Part shown: positions 54,087 to 63,049 of the stretch, piece after piece
Layout of the letters: the number at the start of each line of letters is the position of its first letter
Position numbering within the stretch: position 1 is the stretch's first letter
Assembly (NCBI RefSeq): GCF_003336875.1
Contig: NZ_QGNJ01000007.1
Span: 124,001-188,000, forward strand
DNA from: Oleisolibacter albus
GTDB lineage: Bacteria > Pseudomonadota > Alphaproteobacteria > Azospirillales > Azospirillaceae
Direction of reading: 5' to 3'
Length of the DNA stretch: 64,000 nt
The notes under the pieces: generated by a model
Databases searched by the model: none
The model's input: the letters and a program-made list of their open reading frames with translations, nothing else
Told to the model about the DNA's origin: nothing
Program-made: the position numbers and the translations under genes

Positions 54087-54093
54087 CAGCGAT

Positions 54094-54128
54094 ACACTTT
54101 CCGGCGGCTCGATTCCCGCCGGAAGTGT
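54094..54128 (+). promoter_or_regulatory. Long hairpin immediately before the winged-helix gene
   Basis: ACACTTTCCGGCGG (54094-54107) pairs with CCGCCGGAAGTGT (54116-54128), with one bulged T and an 8-base loop, ending 8 bases before ATG 54137. It would sequester the leader of the mRNA, or terminate the upstream operon. Confidence 0.5.
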
Positions 54129-54136
54129 CCTGCCCC

Positions 54137-55330
54137 ATGGCGCATACCCCTGCCCGTCTGCCCGACATGCTGCCCCTGCGGGTCGTTGCGGATCTGGAAC
54201 GGGCGGCAACGGCGCTGGCGCGGCTGGATGGGGCGCTGCTGGGCAGCCCGCTGGTCCCGGCCTGGCAGTTCCGGGCCACGCTGGCGGCGGCCACGGCCCT
54301 GGCCGAAGCCGACGGGCTGCGGCCCGACAGCCGGCGCGTGGCCGCCATGGCCCTGGGACTGCGGCAGGAAGCCCCGGCCCCGCTGCTGAGCTTCGCCAAC
54401 GGAGAGGCCGAACGCGACCAGGGCGCCGCCGCCCATGCGCTGCGCCTGTTCCTGCTGCTGCGCGACAGCCTGACTCTGGACGAGACACCGGGTCCGGATG
54501 CGGACGCCGATCCGCTGCTCCACGGCGTGGCGGCGGCCCGGGCGCATCTGGAACAGACACACAAGGACGGACCGGTGCTGCTGGCAGCCGGGCTGGGCCT
54601 GCGCCACTGGATCGAGACCGGCGGCGACCGGCCATCGGTCTGGGCCGCCCTGCCCGGCTTCCTGGCGCGCAGCGGCGCCCTGCGGGTGCCCTGCCCGCTG
54701 GTGGTCGGCGCCGGCAGCCTGCGCGCCCGCGCCGACTGGACACGGCCCCTGCCGGACTGGCTGCGCATCTTCCTGCATTGCATCACCCGCGAGGCCGATC
54801 AGGCCCTGACCCTGCTGCTGGATCTGGAGCGGGTGTGGCGGCAGGCCCGGCGGCAGGCCATGGCGCAGTCGCGCAGCCATTCGCGGCTGCCGCAGGTGGT
54901 GGATCTGTTGGCCCTGGTGCCCATGGTCAATCCGGAGAGCCTGGCCCGCTTCCTGTCGGGCGGCCGCGACCCGCGCCAGGGGCACCGCCCCGTGGATGAC
55001 GACGGCCCCTACTGCTCCCCGCGCGGGGCCGCCAAGATATTGGAAAAAATGGAGAGTCTGGGACTGGTGGTGGAGTTGTCGGGGCGCGGCACCCACAAGG
55101 TCTACAGCCTGCCAGATCTGGCCCCCCTGCGCAGCCAGAGCCAGCCGGCCCGGCGCCGCGCCGCGCCGGCCACGGCGGCGGAACCGGACATGACCAGCCT
55201 TCCGGTTCCGGCCCGGCTGGATGCGCCGCCGCTGGACGAAGCGGCACTGGAAGCGGCCACCGCCGAACTGGATGCTGTGCTCAGCCGGCTGGAAGCCCGG
55301 CTGCGCGGCCGCTCATCCGACGTCGGATAA
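54137..55330 (+). CDS. Winged-helix protein of RHE_PE00001/DUF1612 type next to parAB (possible replication gene)
   Basis: 397 residues from ATG 54137. The helical N-terminal region (ALARLDGALLGSPLVPAWQF) and the C-terminal winged helix (SPRGAAKILEKMESLGLV then VELSGRGTHKVYSLP) resemble plasmid-borne RHE_PE00001-family proteins. A variable Pro/Ala linker and a final coiled-coil helix follow. It lies tail-to-tail with parB. Its last five codons plus stop (SSDVG-stop) are written by a parS palindrome. A role in replication or copy control is inferred only from position. Confidence 0.6.
   Translation: MAHTPARLPDMLPLRVVADLERAATALARLDGALLGSPLVPAWQFRATLAAATALAEADGLRPDSRRVAAMALGLRQEAPAPLLSFANGEAERDQGAAAHALRLFLLLRDSLTLDETPGPDADADPLLHGVAAARAHLEQTHKDGPVLLAAGLGLRHWIETGGDRPSVWAALPGFLARSGALRVPCPLVVGAGSLRARADWTRPLPDWLRIFLHCITREADQALTLLLDLERVWRQARRQAMAQSRSHSRLPQVVDLLALVPMVNPESLARFLSGGRDPRQGHRPVDDDGPYCSPRGAAKILEKMESLGLVVELSGRGTHKVYSLPDLAPLRSQSQPARRRAAPATAAEPDMTSLPVPARLDAPPLDEAALEAATAELDAVLSRLEARLRGRSSDVG
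55313..55330. repeat. parS-like site 1 (end of the winged-helix gene)
   Basis: TCATCCGACGTCGGATAA has the full 14-bp palindromic core ATCCGACGTCGGAT. It codes for the last residues and the TAA stop of the winged-helix gene and ends two bases before the parB stop region. Confidence 0.75.
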
Positions 55331-55331
55331 C

Positions 55332-56177
55332 TCAGCCCAGGATCTCGTCGATCCGCTGGCGCAGCGCCTGCAACTGGTCGCGCTGGGCCGCCGTCAGCGT
55401 CCCACCCTTGCCCTTCAACGGCTCCAGCGACGTCATGGTCCGGGCCAGCGTGCGGAAGACCGGAGACAGCCCCGCCGCCGGTTTGGCCGGCCGCGCCGGC
55501 GCCCGCCCGGCCTTTTCCTCGCGGATGGCACGCACCGTCAGGGCACCCTCCCGCGCCCGCTGCCACAGGGCCAGCTGCCGCTCCGGATCAGCCACGGTGG
55601 CCAGTTCGATCAGCAGGGAGCGGGACACCGTCTTATCCGACGTCGGATAATCGTCGCGGATGCGGGGATGCAGGGTCAGCAGGCGCAGCAGCGCACTGAC
55701 CTGCCCCTGGCTCTTGCCCACGGCGGCCCCCAGTTCCTCCTGGGTATAGCCGTGCTTGTCGAGCAGACGTTGCAGGGCGGACGCCTCTTCCAGGGCGGTG
55801 AGATCCTGGCGTTGCAGATTCTCGATCAGGCCGATCTCGTCCACATCGCCTGTCGTGACGATGGCATAGAGGGTGGCCCAGCCCAGCATGCGGGCGGCCC
55901 GCCAGCGGCGTTCGCCCGAGACGATCTCATAGACGCCGTCGCGCCCCTGCGCCTCCCGCACCAGGATCGGATGGATCAGGCGCACGCGGGCCATGCTGGC
56001 CGCCAGCTCCCGCAGCGCATCCTCGTCGAAATGCCGCCGCGGCTGGTCGGCCCGCGGCTCCAGCTTGTCGAGATCAATCTCCAGCAGGCGCGGGAAATCG
56101 CCCGAGGTGCCGAACAACGGATCGCGCGCCACCCGTTCGATGGCGGAGCCGAAGGTGTCGCGTCGCTTAAGCTTCAT
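55332..56177 (-). CDS. parB: Chromosome/plasmid partitioning protein ParB
   Basis: 281 residues. The ParB/Spo0J N-domain has LEPRADQPRRHFDEDALREL and GERRWRAARMLGW (CTPase box). The HTH region follows (YTQEELGAAVGKSQGQVSALLRLL), then a C-terminal dimerisation helix. The frame reads through a perfect parS palindrome (encoding YPTSDKT). It overlaps parA by 11 bases. Confidence 0.95.
   Translation of the reverse strand: MKLKRRDTFGSAIERVARDPLFGTSGDFPRLLEIDLDKLEPRADQPRRHFDEDALRELAASMARVRLIHPILVREAQGRDGVYEIVSGERRWRAARMLGWATLYAIVTTGDVDEIGLIENLQRQDLTALEEASALQRLLDKHGYTQEELGAAVGKSQGQVSALLRLLTLHPRIRDDYPTSDKTVSRSLLIELATVADPERQLALWQRAREGALTVRAIREEKAGRAPARPAKPAAGLSPVFRTLARTMTSLEPLKGKGGTLTAAQRDQLQALRQRIDEILG
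55633..55650. repeat. parS-like site 2 (perfect 18-bp palindrome inside parB)
   Basis: TTATCCGACGTCGGATAA is perfectly symmetric over 18 bases and lies within the parB coding region. It probably represents the consensus ParB-binding site of this replicon. Confidence 0.8.
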
Positions 56178-56940
56178 GGGCCAGTTCCTTGGCGACGGTG
56201 CGGTAGGCGTTGACGGGATGGTCCAGCGGCAGCACCTTCAGCGCAACCTCACCATTGTAGGAGGCCTGGTCGAAGCCGGTGGCGCGGTGGACCGGCGGGA
56301 AGATGCGGGTCATGCCGCCCAGCTTCTCCTGCAACTCGTCCAGAACCTGCCGATTCACCTTAAGCTTGGGGTCGTGCAGGGTCGGCAGGATGCCGACCAC
56401 CTTCAAGGACGGGTTCAGCCGCCGTTGCAGCTTGGTCACGGTTTCCAGCAGCAGCGGAATGCCCAGCATGTCCAGGAACGCCGTCTTCACCGGAATCAGC
56501 ACCCGCTGCGCCGCCACCAGCCCGTTGGCCGTCATCGGCCCCAGATTGGGCGGCGTGTCGATGAGGATGAAATCATAGAGGTCGCGCACATCCTGCAGCG
56601 CCTCCTTCAGCACCATGTCGCCGCCGGCCTCGTTGCGGATGCGCATCTCCCCCTCGGCCAGGGAGATGCCGGAGGGCAGCAGATCGATGCGGGCGGCATC
56701 CACATGCACGATGGCCTTGGCGATCGGCGTCTGCTGGAACAGCACATGGAAGAGCGTGGCCTTGTCCTGCTCGAACTGGAAGGCATCCAGTCCGACAGCG
56801 GCGGTGGCGCTGGCCTGAGGATCGGCATCCACCACCAGCACCTTGTGTCCCAGATCGGCCAGGGCCGTGGCCAGATTGACGGCGGTGGTGGTCTTGCCGA
56901 CACCGCCCTTCTGGTTGGCAATCGCGATTGTCACGCCCAT
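56167..56940 (-). CDS. parA: Partitioning ATPase ParA
   Basis: 257 residues from ATG 56940, nine bases after a GGAGG site; ATG 56949 abuts that site and is less likely. The deviant Walker A is NQKGGVGKTTTAVNLA, Walker A' VLVVDADPQASAT and Walker B FILIDTPPNLG. With no N-terminal HTH domain it is of the short (chromosomal/Soj or type Ib) class. It is upstream of parB in the same operon, preceded by two parS-like sites. Confidence 0.95.
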   Translation of the reverse strand: MGVTIAIANQKGGVGKTTTAVNLATALADLGHKVLVVDADPQASATAAVGLDAFQFEQDKATLFHVLFQQTPIAKAIVHVDAARIDLLPSGISLAEGEMRIRNEAGGDMVLKEALQDVRDLYDFILIDTPPNLGPMTANGLVAAQRVLIPVKTAFLDMLGIPLLLETVTKLQRRLNPSLKVVGILPTLHDPKLKVNRQVLDELQEKLGGMTRIFPPVHRATGFDQASYNGEVALKVLPLDHPVNAYRTVAKELAHEA

Positions 56941-57073
56941 TGTCGCCATCCTCCGTGCCCGGCGGGAGCCCCTGGAAGGCGGGCCACACGGCACCGGACT
57001 GCGTCGCGACACTACGGATCGGCCGCGGGGCCGTCAATGCGTAGAGACGGCGTTATGTGGCGATGATGCCGCT

Positions 57074-57087
57074 ATCCGACGTCGGAT
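57074..57087. repeat. parS-like site 3 (upstream of parA)
   Basis: A full ATCCGACGTCGGAT core in the gap between parA and the esterase gene. Its centre is 31 bases (three helical turns) from site 4. Confidence 0.8.
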
Positions 57088-57102
57088 GGTCCCCGCGGCC
57101 CT

Positions 57103-57120
57103 TTATCCGACGTCGGATAG
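57103..57120. repeat. parS-like site 4 (upstream of parA)
   Basis: TTATCCGACGTCGGATAG, a palindrome of 16 bases plus one outer mismatch. It is paired with site 3, and the two could serve both partition and autoregulation of parAB. Confidence 0.8.
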
Positions 57121-57127
57121 CACCGCC

Positions 57128-57913
57128 TTACGGCTGGTCGAGGAAGGCGTCCACCACGGCCATGAAGGCGTCCGGCTTCTCCACATGCAGCCAGTGCTCG
57201 GCATCGGGGATCATCTCGATCCGCGCCGCCGGGAAGTAGCGGCGCACGGCGGGCACCGTCTCCGGGGCCAGATAGTCGGAACGGCCGCCCCCGACGAACA
57301 GGGAAGACCCGGCGAAGCTGCGGCCGGACAGGTCGGGAAAGCCGATCAGCGTGTCCATGGCCGCATCGATGGCTTCGAGATTGAGGCGCCAGCGGAAGGC
57401 GCCGTGATCCAGGGTCAGATTCTGGGCCAGGAAGGAGCGCATGCTCGGCGATGGCACGGCATCGGCCAGCTGCGCCTCCACCTCGGCCCGGCGGGTGATA
57501 CCGTCCAGCCGCGCCGCCCGCATGGCCGCGACATAGGGGGCATGGCTGTGGCCGTAGGTGACCGGGGCGATGTCTGCCACCACCAGCCGACGGACCCGGT
57601 CGGGATGCAGCAGGGCCAGGGTCATGGCCGCCTTGCCGCCCATGGAATGCCCCAACACATCGGCACGGGCGATGCCGCGGTCATCCATGAAGCGCAGCAG
57701 GTCCGCCGCCATGTCGGGATAGCCCATGGCTGAGTCCCAGGGCGATTCGCCATGGTTGCGCATATCCAGGGCCATGGCCGGGCGGCGGGCACCGAACCGC
57801 TTCAACAGCTGGTTCCAGTTGCGGGCCGACCCGAACAGGCCGTGCAGCACCAGCAGGGGAACGCCGCCCAGGGTTTCACCGGCCTGAAGAGAGGTCAGGG
57901 GCAGGGCCACCAT
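57128..57913 (-). CDS. Alpha/beta hydrolase (YbfF-like esterase)
   Basis: 261 residues from ATG 57913 (GAGGT site). LLVLHGLFGSARNWNQLLKRF, MRNHGESPW and nucleophile GHSMGGKAAMTLAL are the YbfF/esterase hallmarks; the catalytic His is in AEHWLHVEKPDAF. Probably cytoplasmic. It precedes parA on the same strand but is separated by the two parS-like sites. Confidence 0.92.
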   Translation of the reverse strand: MVALPLTSLQAGETLGGVPLLVLHGLFGSARNWNQLLKRFGARRPAMALDMRNHGESPWDSAMGYPDMAADLLRFMDDRGIARADVLGHSMGGKAAMTLALLHPDRVRRLVVADIAPVTYGHSHAPYVAAMRAARLDGITRRAEVEAQLADAVPSPSMRSFLAQNLTLDHGAFRWRLNLEAIDAAMDTLIGFPDLSGRSFAGSSLFVGGGRSDYLAPETVPAVRRYFPAARIEMIPDAEHWLHVEKPDAFMAVVDAFLDQP

Positions 57914-58284
57914 CACACACCTCGGAAATAGCAAGGACAGGGGAGGGGGCTTAGCACGGATCGGATGGTGCAGGCGACCCCGGCCTGCGCAGCATTCTTT
58001 TGCTTTGATATCGAATTATTCCGCCGGCCAGAGTCGGTCCGGGCTGACGGCCCCGCCGACCGGTGTGCACCAGCGGATATCCGACGTCGGATGACGGCGC
58101 CACCTTCCCGTCCCGGGATCGGGCTGTGGAACCGGCAATACGGCAGAAGCGGCTTTGAAGGACAGGGCCGCCGAGCGAACGGCGGAGCATGCGATCAAAT
58201 TCCAGTCGGAAAGGCGCATTGGCACACCCATCTGCCGGGTTTGGTGTGCTATTCTTACCCAACAGTCGGAATTGGCCCGGACGA
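57914..58284. other. 371-base non-coding region with one parS-like site
   Basis: Between the divergent esterase and the 63-residue protein. It holds parS-like site 5 and an AT-rich stretch (about 57990-58020, TTTGCTTTGATATCG). Short frames here lack ribosome-binding sites. I see no other structure. Confidence 0.5.
58079..58092. repeat. parS-like site 5
   Basis: A full ATCCGACGTCGGAT core in the non-coding region upstream of the 63-residue protein, 1 kb from sites 3 and 4. Confidence 0.75.
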
Positions 58285-58476
58285 ATGAGCAAGATCCTCG
58301 ATATTCTTCGCCCCTACGGACGCCCGTCTCCCAAGGAGGAAGCAATTCTTGATGCAATCCTGGAACGGGTGGGCCGACAGGCCCTGACCCCGGAGGACGC
58401 CATCGACGAAATCATGGACCGCCTGGACTGGCCGCTGGAACGCGCGGCGGCCGAAGTCGACGGCTATCTGGAATAG
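58285..58476 (+). CDS. Small acidic protein of 63 residues, unknown
   Basis: MSKILDILRPYGRPSPKEEA followed by ILDAILERVGRQALTPEDA and a helical acidic C-terminus ending VDGYLE. The composition looks like a real soluble helical protein. The Shine-Dalgarno site is weak. No family recognised. Confidence 0.45.
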   Translation: MSKILDILRPYGRPSPKEEAILDAILERVGRQALTPEDAIDEIMDRLDWPLERAAAEVDGYLE

Positions 58477-58494
58477 GCCTGAGGCGGGCAGGGA

Positions 58495-59850
58495 TCACGC
58501 CACGCCCGCGGTCGGCAGCAGAACATCCCGGGCACCGCGCAGATCGGCCTGATGCATGTCGGCATCGCGCAGATCGGCCATGGTCATCACGGCATCGGTC
58601 AGGATGGCGCGGCGCAGAACGCAGTTCTGCAGGTTGGCCTGGGTCAGGTCGCTGTCTTCCATGCGCGCGGCGCTCAGATCCGCCCCCGCGAGATTGGCAC
58701 GGATCAACCGGGCCTTGCTGAAGTTGGTCGGCCAGCTCTGGCCGTTGCGCAGTTCCATGGGGCTGGCCACGGCATTGCAGATCTGGGCATCGTGCAGAAT
58801 GCTGCGTTCCAGACAGGCGCCGCGCAGATCCACACCGTCCATCCTGGCCTGACGCAGATCCGCCATCGACAGGTCGGCCATGGCCAGGACCGTGCCGCTG
58901 AGATTGGCTCCGCGCAGACAGGATTGTTTCAGCACCGCCGCCGACAGATTCAGGTTCGACAGGTCCTGGCCGCTGAGATCCAGCGCCGTCAGGTCGGCAC
59001 GGACGCCCTTGTGCCCATTGCTGACAATCCATTCGCGGTGCTGGCGCAGCGTCGCGCCGACGATCCCCTCGACCCCGTCAAGGCGGCGCAGAATATCGGC
59101 GCCGGTAAGATTGGCCGTGGACAGATCGACCTCGTCCAGCAAGGCGCCCAGCAGGCTGGCCGAGGACAGGTTGGCGTTGCGCAGAAGGGCGCGGGTCAGA
59201 ATGGTGCCGTCCAGGCGCGCGCCGGACAGGTTGGCGTCGGACAGATCCGCCCCTTCGAGATTGCAGCCGGTCAGATCGGACCCGCTGAGATCGGCGCGCA
59301 CGAACACGGCACCGCGCAGATCCGTGTCGCGCAGATCGGCCTGGATAACGAAGGCATTGGACAGCTTGGCCCGGCTGAGATCGGCACGGACCATGCTGGC
59401 CTCGGACAATTCCGTGGTGTTCTGATTGACCCCCATGGGGGCCAGTTCGCCGTTCTTGCTGCGCATGAGAAAGCCGTCGCGCAGATCCGCCTCGGTCAGG
59501 ATCACACGCGCCATGCTGGCCCCCCGCATGGCCGCCCCCCGCAGATCGGCCCGCACCAGATTGGCCCGCGCCAGCTTGGCCCGCCGCAGATCGGCCCCGA
59601 ACAGGCAGGCCCCGCGGAGATTGGCACCCTCCAGATTGGCGCTGAGCAGCTTGCTCCCCGTGAGATCGGCGCCGGCCAGGTTGGCCTGGGCCAGATTGGC
59701 ATGGGACAGGTCATGGAACTTCAGGCAGGCGCGGATGCCCCCCATATGGCCTTGCAGAAATCGACGATGCAGCAGCAACACCCGCTCGATCTCGGTAGGC
59801 CCGATCTTTGTATAGCCGATGTCGAGGCCGTCCAGGGTCGTATGCTTCAT
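58495..59850 (-). CDS. Pentapeptide-repeat protein
   Basis: 451 residues from ATG 59850. After a 45-residue N-terminal part (IERVLLLHRRFLQGHMGGIR), A(D/N)LxxA-type repeats fill most of the protein (for example HANLAQANLAGADLTGSKL), in two blocks separated by RQHREWIVSNGHKGVRADL at about residues 290-310. It should form a right-handed quadrilateral beta-helix. Some family members mimic DNA to bind gyrase; others are membrane-associated. No other domain is seen. Transcribed alone. Confidence 0.93.
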   Translation of the reverse strand: MKHTTLDGLDIGYTKIGPTEIERVLLLHRRFLQGHMGGIRACLKFHDLSHANLAQANLAGADLTGSKLLSANLEGANLRGACLFGADLRRAKLARANLVRADLRGAAMRGASMARVILTEADLRDGFLMRSKNGELAPMGVNQNTTELSEASMVRADLSRAKLSNAFVIQADLRDTDLRGAVFVRADLSGSDLTGCNLEGADLSDANLSGARLDGTILTRALLRNANLSSASLLGALLDEVDLSTANLTGADILRRLDGVEGIVGATLRQHREWIVSNGHKGVRADLTALDLSGQDLSNLNLSAAVLKQSCLRGANLSGTVLAMADLSMADLRQARMDGVDLRGACLERSILHDAQICNAVASPMELRNGQSWPTNFSKARLIRANLAGADLSAARMEDSDLTQANLQNCVLRRAILTDAVMTMADLRDADMHQADLRGARDVLLPTAGVA

Positions 59851-60142
59851 CGTGCCCGAAATGTCTGTTTGTTTGCCCCGACACCGCCAGAACGGACCCG
59901 GCCAAGGTCTGTGAGCATACCGCACCGGAGAGCCGAACGGCACCGTATGCTTAGGGCTAGGGTCAAAAAGATTAGATCCGTCACAGACAAAATGCTGACA
60001 CACCGCCCTATATATTACCAGAGGCCAACAGCATCATTGCGTCGGGCGCCGAATAGTTGAAATCACCTTTCAGCCGGGCCGGACGCTGCGACCGGAAGCG
60101 GGGCCGGCCCCGCCATCAGCACCCCGTAGACCCGATCACCGG
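59851..60142. other. 292-base gap without an evident gene
   Basis: It separates the pentapeptide protein and the OmpR-type regulator (both minus strand). The middle (59960-60020) is AT-richer (CTATATATTACC) and could hold the promoter of the pentapeptide gene. No clear terminator or operator recognised. Confidence 0.4.
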
Positions 60143-60838
60143 TCAGTCTCCCCCCGCATCCGCCAGGGGCAGGGCGTAGCCAGCGCCGCGGATGGTGCTG
60201 ATGACAAGGCCGCGCCCCTGCTCGTCCTGAAGTTTCCGGCGCAATCGACCGATCAGCGTGTCCACGGTATGGGGATTGACCGTGCGCGGGTCACGGTTGC
60301 TGATGACGTCAAGCAGGAAGTCGCGGCCCAGCGGCTGAGGCCGGACCGCGGCCAGAGCCGCCAGAATGTTGAATTCACCCGTGGTCAGGGTCACCAGGGT
60401 TCCATCCGGCCGGAACAGCTCGCGCCGCATCGGGTCCAGCAGCCAGCCATCCAGACGCAGCGTGGCCGTCGCCGGCTGGCGGCGGCGCAGCACATTGTTG
60501 ATGCGGGCCACCAGCTCACGCACGTTGATGGGCTTGGTCAGGTAATCGTCGCCCCCCAGCTCCAGACCCCGCAGGCGGTCCGCCTCATCGTCGCGGCCGG
60601 TGACGAAGATCAGCCCGGCCCGGTCGCGCAGACGCAGATTACAGGCCAGCTCCAGCCCGTCGCCATCGGGCAGGTTGATGTCCAGAAGGATCAGATCCGG
60701 CCGGGCCCAGACCAGATGCTGCCGCAACTCGACGACCGAGCGCGCCCGGATGACGGCGAATCCGTGCTCCGTCAGAGCACCGGCCATCAGCGCCATCATC
60801 TCCGCGGCATCTTCGACGATGAGAATGGTCGTGCTCAT
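60143..60838 (-). CDS. OmpR/PhoB-family response regulator
   Basis: 231 residues. The receiver has IVEDAAEMMALM, phospho-Asp in LILLDINLPDGDG, Thr in IFVTGRD and Lys in YLTKPI. The C-terminal winged helix is LVTLTTGEFNILAAL and TVDTLIGRLRRKL, ending in IRGAGYAL. It is 9 bases downstream of the hybrid kinase gene, so the two form one phosphorelay operon (TorS/TorR-like layout). Confidence 0.94.
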   Translation of the reverse strand: MSTTILIVEDAAEMMALMAGALTEHGFAVIRARSVVELRQHLVWARPDLILLDINLPDGDGLELACNLRLRDRAGLIFVTGRDDEADRLRGLELGGDDYLTKPINVRELVARINNVLRRRQPATATLRLDGWLLDPMRRELFRPDGTLVTLTTGEFNILAALAAVRPQPLGRDFLLDVISNRDPRTVNPHTVDTLIGRLRRKLQDEQGRGLVISTIRGAGYALPLADAGGD

Positions 60839-60847
60839 GGGCGGTCC

Positions 60848-62986
60848 TCAGGCGTCCTGCCGGGAAAGGGCATCGTCGATTTCATGCAGAAGCACCAGGC
60901 CGAGACGCTGCCGCTCGGCCGGATCGGCCGGAACCTCGTGCGCCAGGGGGATGGCCGCGGCGGCCAGGGCGCTGAAGCCGAAGCTTCCCGCCGATCCTTT
61001 CAGCCGGTGGGCGATGGCCAGGATATGGGCATCGTCCCCCGCGGACAGCGCCCGCTCCAACGCCGCCCGCTGATCGCGGCAGGCCTGGAAGAACAGGGTA
61101 CGGGCCGGCACATGTCCGCCGGCGGGCACCGGCGGCACCCCGTCCATTGGCACGGCACAGGCGGGGGCATGACGACGCATGGCATCCATCAGCTGGGCCG
61201 GCTCGACCGGCTTGGCCACAAGCTCGTCGATGCCGGCGGCCAGATAGACGGCCTCGTCGTCGCGGCTGACATTGGCGGTGACGGCGATGATGGGGATCAT
61301 CGATTGCTGCAGGTCCGGCAGGCTGCGGACCCGCCGGGCCGCCTCGACGCCGTCCACCCGGGACAAGCGGATATCCATCAGGATCAGATCGAATCCGTGC
61401 TGGGCCAGCATGGGACAGACAGCATCGCCGTCATCCACCGTGACCAGCCGGTGTCCCATGGGTTCCAGCAGTTCGCGCAGGACCGCCTGGTTTTCCGGCG
61501 CATCCTCAACCACCAGGATGGTCAGGGGGGGCAGGGGAGGCAGCGGTTCCTCCACCGTCCGCACCGGCGGCGCCGTCCGTTCGGCGGGGAAGATGACATG
61601 GAAGCTGGCACCCCCCCCCGGCCGGTCGCTGACCCCGACCGAGCCGCCCATGGCCTGGGCCAACCGGCGAACGACGGCCAGACCCAGGCCGGCCCCGCTC
61701 TGCCGGCCCACCCGGTCATAGCGGCGGAAGGGCTCGAAGATCTCGTCCTTGACGCTGTCGGGGATGCCGGGTCCCTGATCGTCCACGCTCAGACGCAACC
61801 GGTCGCGCCCGGCCTCCAGCGGTTCGGCCTGCAACCGCATATCGATGATGCCGTGGCTGGAATATTTGATGGCGTTGCCGATGAGATTGGTCAGCACCTG
61901 CTGCACGCGCAGCCCATCGGCATAATAGGCGGCATGCAGCCCCTCGATGCGGCTGTGCAGCCGCAGGCCCTTGGCTTCGGCCTCCGGCTGCATCAGCCCG
62001 ACGACCTCCCGCACCAGCGCGGCCAGATCGACCGGCTCCACCACCAGCCGGACGGAACGCGCCTCGATCCAGGCCAGATCCAGCGCATCGTCCAGCAGTT
62101 GCACCAGACGGCGTCCGGCATCATGGATGATGGCAAGCCGCCGGGCCTGATCGGGTGAAGGCGCATCGCGCCGCATCAGGCCGACCATGCCCATGACGGC
62201 ATTCATCGGCGTGCGGATCTCATGGCTCATCAGCGCCAGGAACTCCGCCTTGGCCATGGCTGTCAATTCGGCCCGCCGCTTGGCCTCGGCCAGATCGAGA
62301 TTGATCTGCTGTTCGCGCCGCACATGCAGGAACTGCTCGCGCCGCAGCCGGTTGGTGGCCTGACGCATGAAGCCGCCGACCACGAAGGCCACAGCCGTCA
62401 GCAGGGCGATGATCATCAGATCGGCCGCCGCCTCCGCTTCCGGCCGCAACACGCCCCAGAACAGCAGGCTGATGACCGATCCATAGGCGGTCAGAATCAG
62501 GGAGCGGACGAAGGGGCCGGGCAGGCAGGTGTTCAAGGCCACGGCGATCAGGGGAAAGAAGGCCCCACCATGGCGCAAGAGCATGGGATGATCGAACACC
62601 AGGGCATTGGCCGCGAAGAAGAAGACAAGATACAGATGGGCGATGGCCAGACCGTTGCGTGCCGACCGGGACCGGCTGAGCGCCGCCAGCCCAAGCAGAA
62701 ACCCGATGGCAATGGCCACCCGCACCGACAGGAAATAGGACAACGTCGCCGGAGCCCCGGCGAAGGTGACCAGATCCATCGGGATGAACACAAGACTCGT
62801 CAGCGAGGCGGCGCTGATACAAACCTTGGCCATCAGCCGCTCGGAAGGCCAGACCGAGCGGCTATAGGTCTCCTCCAGGTCTCGGTCGGCGAATTCGCCG
62901 GTCCAGCTGAATATCTTGTCTGCCTGCGCGGCTATGGTTACCTCCAACGGTCGGGGCGACGCCACCATAGCACAGGCACTTGGCAT
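60848..62986 (-). CDS. Hybrid sensor kinase with receiver and HPt domains
   Basis: 712 residues. The N-terminal part has about six TM helices (50-205; for example YFLSVRVAIAIGFLLGLAAL) with no large periplasmic domain. It is followed by HisKA with LMSHEIRTPMNAVMG, HATPase (LIGNAIKYSS, DQGPGIP, GAGLGLAVV), a receiver (ILVVEDAPENQ, LILMDIRLSRVDG) and a C-terminal HPt domain (IAHRLKGSAGSFGFS). It is a complete phosphorelay chain ending on the adjacent OmpR-type regulator. The membrane sensor may detect a hydrophobic or membrane-state signal. Confidence 0.93.
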   Translation of the reverse strand: MPSACAMVASPRPLEVTIAAQADKIFSWTGEFADRDLEETYSRSVWPSERLMAKVCISAASLTSLVFIPMDLVTFAGAPATLSYFLSVRVAIAIGFLLGLAALSRSRSARNGLAIAHLYLVFFFAANALVFDHPMLLRHGGAFFPLIAVALNTCLPGPFVRSLILTAYGSVISLLFWGVLRPEAEAAADLMIIALLTAVAFVVGGFMRQATNRLRREQFLHVRREQQINLDLAEAKRRAELTAMAKAEFLALMSHEIRTPMNAVMGMVGLMRRDAPSPDQARRLAIIHDAGRRLVQLLDDALDLAWIEARSVRLVVEPVDLAALVREVVGLMQPEAEAKGLRLHSRIEGLHAAYYADGLRVQQVLTNLIGNAIKYSSHGIIDMRLQAEPLEAGRDRLRLSVDDQGPGIPDSVKDEIFEPFRRYDRVGRQSGAGLGLAVVRRLAQAMGGSVGVSDRPGGGASFHVIFPAERTAPPVRTVEEPLPPLPPLTILVVEDAPENQAVLRELLEPMGHRLVTVDDGDAVCPMLAQHGFDLILMDIRLSRVDGVEAARRVRSLPDLQQSMIPIIAVTANVSRDDEAVYLAAGIDELVAKPVEPAQLMDAMRRHAPACAVPMDGVPPVPAGGHVPARTLFFQACRDQRAALERALSAGDDAHILAIAHRLKGSAGSFGFSALAAAAIPLAHEVPADPAERQRLGLVLLHEIDDALSRQDA

Positions 62987-63049
62987 CGGACCGCACTGTC
63001 AGGGCGCCATAACGATACGGGTGCGCGCCGGGAGGCGGCAGCCGCCGCC

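Noticed and set aside
58005-58020. FNR-like half site TTGATATCGAATT upstream of the 63-residue gene
   Set aside because: Only one half fits; the other half lacks the ATCAA pattern.
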